This document shows, in pieces, positions 60,708 to 64,000 of a stretch of 64,000 nt of DNA. The stretch spans positions 1-64,000 of the forward strand of contig JAITUC010000051.1 in NCBI GenBank assembly GCA_031286585.1. Direction: 5' to 3'. Source of the stretch: Delftia acidovorans. GTDB lineage: Bacteria > Pseudomonadota > Gammaproteobacteria > Burkholderiales > Burkholderiaceae_C. Position numbers and translations under genes: made by a program. Numbering within the stretch: position 1 is the stretch's first letter; every line of letters begins with the position of its first letter. The notes beneath the pieces were generated by a model that saw only the letters and a program-made list of their open reading frames with translations, was not told the origin of the DNA and did not search any database.

Positions 60708-62672
60708 TCAGCGGCCTACGGTTTGCAGAACGCTGTCGAAAATGCTTTGCGCGACCTGCAGCATCTTGGCCGAGGCCTGGTAGGACTGCTGGTACTGCAG
60801 CAGCTTGGCGGCCTCTTCGTCGAGGTTCACGCCCGAGACGGCCGTGCGGTCCGCCTCCAGGTTCTTGGCAATGGTCTCGGACAGCTTGGCCGCGTACTGC
60901 GCGCTCTGCGTGCGCGTTCCGACCTGGGCCATGGCGGTGGAAAAACCGTCGCTCAGCGTGGTCGAGCCATCGAAGAGCTTGCTGTCGCGCAGGGCCAGGA
61001 AGGAGCTGGCATTGCCTGCATCGCGCTGATAGGCCGTGCCGTATTGCGGGTCGGTGGCCTTGCCCAGCGTGACCTTGTCGCTGGTGGTTCCGTTGATGGC
61101 GGGCGTGCCGGTGATCTTGACCTGCAGGCCCGGTGCCAGCTGGATCGGCTGGCCGGAGGTGTAGAGGCCGGTGGCGGGGATGCCGCCTGCCGGTGCCGGG
61201 GTGATGGTGTATTCCAGCTGCCCGGCGGCGTTCTTGCTGAACGACACCTCGGCGCCCGCGAAGCCTGACAGGTTGAAGCCGGCACTGACCTGGATGCCTC
61301 CCATCTGCAGGGTGGCGTCGCCCAGGGATTTGATGCTTGCAGCCACGGGGTTGGCCACGGCCAGGTCATTGGGCGAGTGCACGGCGGCCTGGATGTCGTG
61401 GGCGCCCGCCGCCATGGGGCGGAACAGCACGGTGTTGCCTGACACGCCCTCGGCCTTGAGGTCGAAGCGCAGGCCGTCGATCTCCTTGCTGCTCAGGTCG
61501 GCCATGCTGGTGAAGTCCGTGACCTTGCCGTCCGACAGGCGGATGACCTTGCCTGCCGGCGCCGTGCTGCCGAAGACGATCTGGTAGTCGGATGCCTTGA
61601 GCTGGCTGGAGTCGACCACCGTGGTCGTCGGCGTGGTGGCGCCTGTCCACTGCGCGCCCGTGGTCGAGCCGTTGCTGACCATGGACAGCTTGAACAGATT
61701 GCTGCCGCTTTGTCCCGACAGCGTCAGGCCCAGGTTGTTCTGCTGGTTCAGCGAGTCGCCGATGGCCAGGGCCATGCGGCCCAGCAGGTTGCGGCCTTCG
61801 GTCAGGTCGCTGCCCTGGAACTGCAGCAGGCCGGCGATCTCGCCGCCCCCCAGCATGGAAGGCGTGAGTTCCACGTTCTGGCCGCCGGGCTGCTGGAAGT
61901 ACAGGGCCATCTTGCCGCTGCCCGGGAACTCGGTGGCTTCCTTGAGCGTGAGCTGGGCGGAATTGGGGCCCAGCACCAGCGGCTGGCTGCCGCCCACGAA
62001 CAGGCTGATGCTGCCGTCGTCCGCAGGGATCTGGCTGGTCTGCACGTATTTGTTGATGTTGCGCACCAGCTGGTCGCGCTGGTCCAGCAGGTCGTTGGGC
62101 GTCTGGCCCGAGGCGATGGAGCGGCTGATCTGCGCGTTGAGCGTGGCGACCTGGCCGGCCAGGCTGTTGACCAGGGTCACGTCGTTGCCCATCTGCTGCT
62201 TGGCGCTGTAGTCCAGCTCGTCCAGCTGGGCCGATGCCGAGCGAAAGCGCGCCGCCAGCTCGTTCATGCGCGTGAGCACCACCTGGCGCGCCGAAGGGTC
62301 GGTGGGCGCACCGGCCACGTCGCCGAACGAATTCATCATGTCGGTGATCGCAGCGCCCAGGCCGCTCTTGCCGCCGCCGAACACTTCCTGCATCTGCGTC
62401 AGCGAGGTGGCACGCGCCGAATCGGCCGCCGACACGGCGCTGGCCGTGGCCGCCTGGCGGTTGAGCAGGTCATTGAAGTTGCGCAGGATGGTGTTCACAT
62501 CCACGCCATTGCCGATGTAGCCGCTGCCCATGTTCTGGCCCGGCGAGGTCTGGAATGCCACGCTCTGGCGCGAATATCCGGCCGTGTTGACGTTGGCGAT
62601 GTTGTGGCCTGTGGTCTGCAGGGCGATCTGGTTCGCCATCAGGGCGCGGGACCCGACGTTCAAAAGGCTCAT
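60708..62672 (-). CDS. flgK: Flagellar hook-associated protein FlgK
   Basis: 654 residues. The N-terminus SLLNVGSRALMANQIALQTTGHNIANVNTAGYSRQSV is the typical rod/hook-type start, and the end LDEEAAKLLQYQQSYQASAKMLQVAQSIFDSVLQTVGR the typical coiled coil. The middle is about 100 residues longer than in enteric FlgK. FlgK forms the first junction ring. Gene lies 14 bases after flgJ on the same strand. Confidence 0.95.
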   Translation of the reverse strand: MSLLNVGSRALMANQIALQTTGHNIANVNTAGYSRQSVAFQTSPGQNMGSGYIGNGVDVNTILRNFNDLLNRQAATASAVSAADSARATSLTQMQEVFGGGKSGLGAAITDMMNSFGDVAGAPTDPSARQVVLTRMNELAARFRSASAQLDELDYSAKQQMGNDVTLVNSLAGQVATLNAQISRSIASGQTPNDLLDQRDQLVRNINKYVQTSQIPADDGSISLFVGGSQPLVLGPNSAQLTLKEATEFPGSGKMALYFQQPGGQNVELTPSMLGGGEIAGLLQFQGSDLTEGRNLLGRMALAIGDSLNQQNNLGLTLSGQSGSNLFKLSMVSNGSTTGAQWTGATTPTTTVVDSSQLKASDYQIVFGSTAPAGKVIRLSDGKVTDFTSMADLSSKEIDGLRFDLKAEGVSGNTVLFRPMAAGAHDIQAAVHSPNDLAVANPVAASIKSLGDATLQMGGIQVSAGFNLSGFAGAEVSFSKNAAGQLEYTITPAPAGGIPATGLYTSGQPIQLAPGLQVKITGTPAINGTTSDKVTLGKATDPQYGTAYQRDAGNASSFLALRDSKLFDGSTTLSDGFSTAMAQVGTRTQSAQYAAKLSETIAKNLEADRTAVSGVNLDEEAAKLLQYQQSYQASAKMLQVAQSIFDSVLQTVGR

Positions 62673-62686
62673 GACGTGTTCTCTGG

Positions 62687-63649
62687 TTAGGCTTGGGCAC
62701 GTGCCGCGCTCTGCACGGCGCTCTGGATGGCGCGGCTGAGCTTGCTGGCGTATTCGGGATCGGTGGCGTAGCCGGCTTTCTGCAGCTCGGTCGCATAGGC
62801 CAGGGCCGAGTCGGTCTTTCCCATGGCTTTCTCGTAGCGCGGATTGCTGGTGATCAGGCGCGCGTAGTCGCGGAAGGACTCCTCGTAGGAGTCGTAGGCT
62901 CGGAACTTGGCCGTGACCTTGCGCGCCACGCCGTCGATGTATTCGGTGGTCGTGACCTCGGCGACCTTGCCCGTCCAGCCCTTGCCGGCCTTGATGCCGA
63001 ACAGGTTGTGGGCATTGCTGCCATTGGCATTCTTGATTTCGCTCTTGCCCCAGCCGGTCTCGTGTCCGGCCTGGCCCAGCATGAAGGCGGCCGGAATGCC
63101 GCTTTCCTGTGCCACGCGTGCAGCGGCGTCGCCATGGTGGGCGACGAAGTTGTCACGGCCCTTGGGCGCAGGCGCGTAGGCGTTGACGGACTGGGCCGCG
63201 CTGCTGCGGCTGCCGCTCCAGGCACCTGCGGTGCCATTCGCGCTGCCGGCCGTGCTGCGCCAGGCGATGCGGCTCATGCTCAGCGTGGAGGGCACGGAGA
63301 TCTCGGCGTCCTCGGCGGCTTCCGAGCCCATGGTGCGGGCCAGTTGGCGCGTGATGGCGTCCGACAGGCCGCCGGGCTGGCCCGACATGGCCACCGACAG
63401 CTGCTGGTCCAGCATGTCGGTGCTCAGGTTGCCCTGTGCGCTGTCCAGCAGGCCGGACTTCATGGTGGCCTCGCGCATGCTCTTGATCATCTCGCGCATG
63501 AACAGCGATTCGAGCTGCTTGGCGGTTTCCTTGGCGGCCTGCGGGCTGTTCTCGCCGGCCGCGAATTTGAGTGCGTTGAGGGATCGCGCATCCGCCGCCA
63601 GCGCGTTGCTGGCCGCAGTCTGCGATCCATTGGGAAGTGCGATGCTCAT
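62687..63649 (-). CDS. flgJ: Peptidoglycan hydrolase and rod-capping protein FlgJ
   Basis: 320 residues in two domains. Residues 1-110 are the rod-binding part (AKQLESLFMREMIKSMREAT). Residues about 160-315 are the glucosaminidase domain with the catalytic glutamate E197 in LGQAGHETGWGKSEIKNANG. FlgJ opens the wall so the rod can pass and caps it in assembly. It overlaps flgI by four bases and is followed by flgK. Confidence 0.95.
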   Translation of the reverse strand: MSIALPNGSQTAASNALAADARSLNALKFAAGENSPQAAKETAKQLESLFMREMIKSMREATMKSGLLDSAQGNLSTDMLDQQLSVAMSGQPGGLSDAITRQLARTMGSEAAEDAEISVPSTLSMSRIAWRSTAGSANGTAGAWSGSRSSAAQSVNAYAPAPKGRDNFVAHHGDAAARVAQESGIPAAFMLGQAGHETGWGKSEIKNANGSNAHNLFGIKAGKGWTGKVAEVTTTEYIDGVARKVTAKFRAYDSYEESFRDYARLITSNPRYEKAMGKTDSALAYATELQKAGYATDPEYASKLSRAIQSAVQSAARAQA

Positions 63650-64000
63650 ATCACCTCCAGTTCGGCGTTGAGGGCGCCTGCGGCCTTGATGGCCTGCAGG
63701 ATGGCCAGCAGGTCCTGGGGCGTGGCGCCCAGCGTGTTGAGTGCGCGCACCACGTCGGTCAGTTGCGGGGAGCCGGGCATGTTGATGATGTTGCCGGGCT
63801 CCTGCTTGATCTGGATGTCGGACTTCTGGGCCACCACGGTCTGGCCCTGCGAGAAGGCGCCTGGCTGGCTGATCACCGGCGTGGTGCTGATGGTGATGGC
63901 CAGGTTGCCGTGGGCGATGGCGCAGGGGCCCAGGGTCACGGCCTGGTTGAGCACGATGGAGCCCGTGCGTGCATTGATCACGACCTTGGCCGAGGGCTTG
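63646..64000 (-). CDS. flgI: Flagellar P-ring protein FlgI, C-terminal part (5' end outside window)
   Basis: The frame is open to the window end. The 117 visible residues include KVVINARTGSIVLNQAV, AIAHGNLAITI, and the ending LTDVVRALNTLGATPQDLLAILQAIKAAGALNAELEVI, all typical of the last third of FlgI. The protein forms the ring around the rod in the peptidoglycan layer. Its stop overlaps the flgJ start by four bases. The start codon and signal peptide lie beyond the window. Confidence 0.95.
   Translation of the reverse strand, partial: KPSAKVVINARTGSIVLNQAVTLGPCAIAHGNLAITISTTPVISQPGAFSQGQTVVAQKSDIQIKQEPGNIINMPGSPQLTDVVRALNTLGATPQDLLAILQAIKAAGALNAELEVI

Overview
The window is high-GC DNA with dense, mostly short-spaced operons and a complete-looking set of betaproteobacterial genes. 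Several traits point to the Comamonadaceae, with Delftia or Comamonas as the closest guess: three orphan Bug-type solute-binding proteins, an N-terminally cut phenylacetate-CoA ligase next to a branched-chain-type ABC transporter, the split flagellar cluster and the flagellar sigma-28 promoters. The genus is an inference; there is no rRNA or tRNA gene to confirm it.

Layout. 1-6448: end of paaK, a TetR regulator and a Liv-type ABC operon whose second permease and first ATPase are fused; probably phenylacetate or aromatic-acid uptake. 6543-8563: a low-GC islet with a secreted, probable circularly permuted NlpC/P60-like protein and a tightly coupled membrane-anchored partner, beside about 0.87 kb without a convincing gene. 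9431-14562: an aromatic-catabolism-like operon (metallo-beta-lactamase fold protein, FAD monooxygenase, DUF2783 protein, Bug protein) divergent from an IclR regulator, with a perfect palindrome between them. 14582-31550: housekeeping and accessory genes: a chemoreceptor, an OlsB-like acyltransferase, a possible small RNA, a CoA-binding protein, NhaA, DsbD, two more Bug proteins, a creatininase-family protein, a histidine phosphatase, PhzF, two PLP enzymes and a LysE exporter.

31737-64000: flagellum and chemotaxis. On the minus strand lie motAB, cheYZ, flhB-flhA-flhF, a divergent flhG-position gene, and fliA. On the plus strand lie two flagellin genes, fliD, fliS and fliT. On the minus strand again are flgI (cut by the window end), flgJ, flgK, flgL and an HDOD protein. 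Sigma-28-type promoters can be read upstream of motA, fliC, fliD, fliS and, less certainly, cheY.

Between motA and fliC sits a 41.9-53.4 kb island. It starts and ends with TPR/GT41 (OGT-like) glycosyltransferases and holds a DegT aminotransferase, two left-handed-beta-helix acyltransferases, a Rieske oxygenase, two SDR proteins (one without a catalytic Tyr/Lys), a KAS III and a dedicated acyl carrier protein. I infer that it makes an N-acylated amino sugar with a tailored acyl chain and attaches it to flagellin. It resembles in outline the Pseudomonas flagellin glycosylation islands, but the Rieske oxygenase and the two GT41 enzymes make it worth attention as the most likely undescribed system here.
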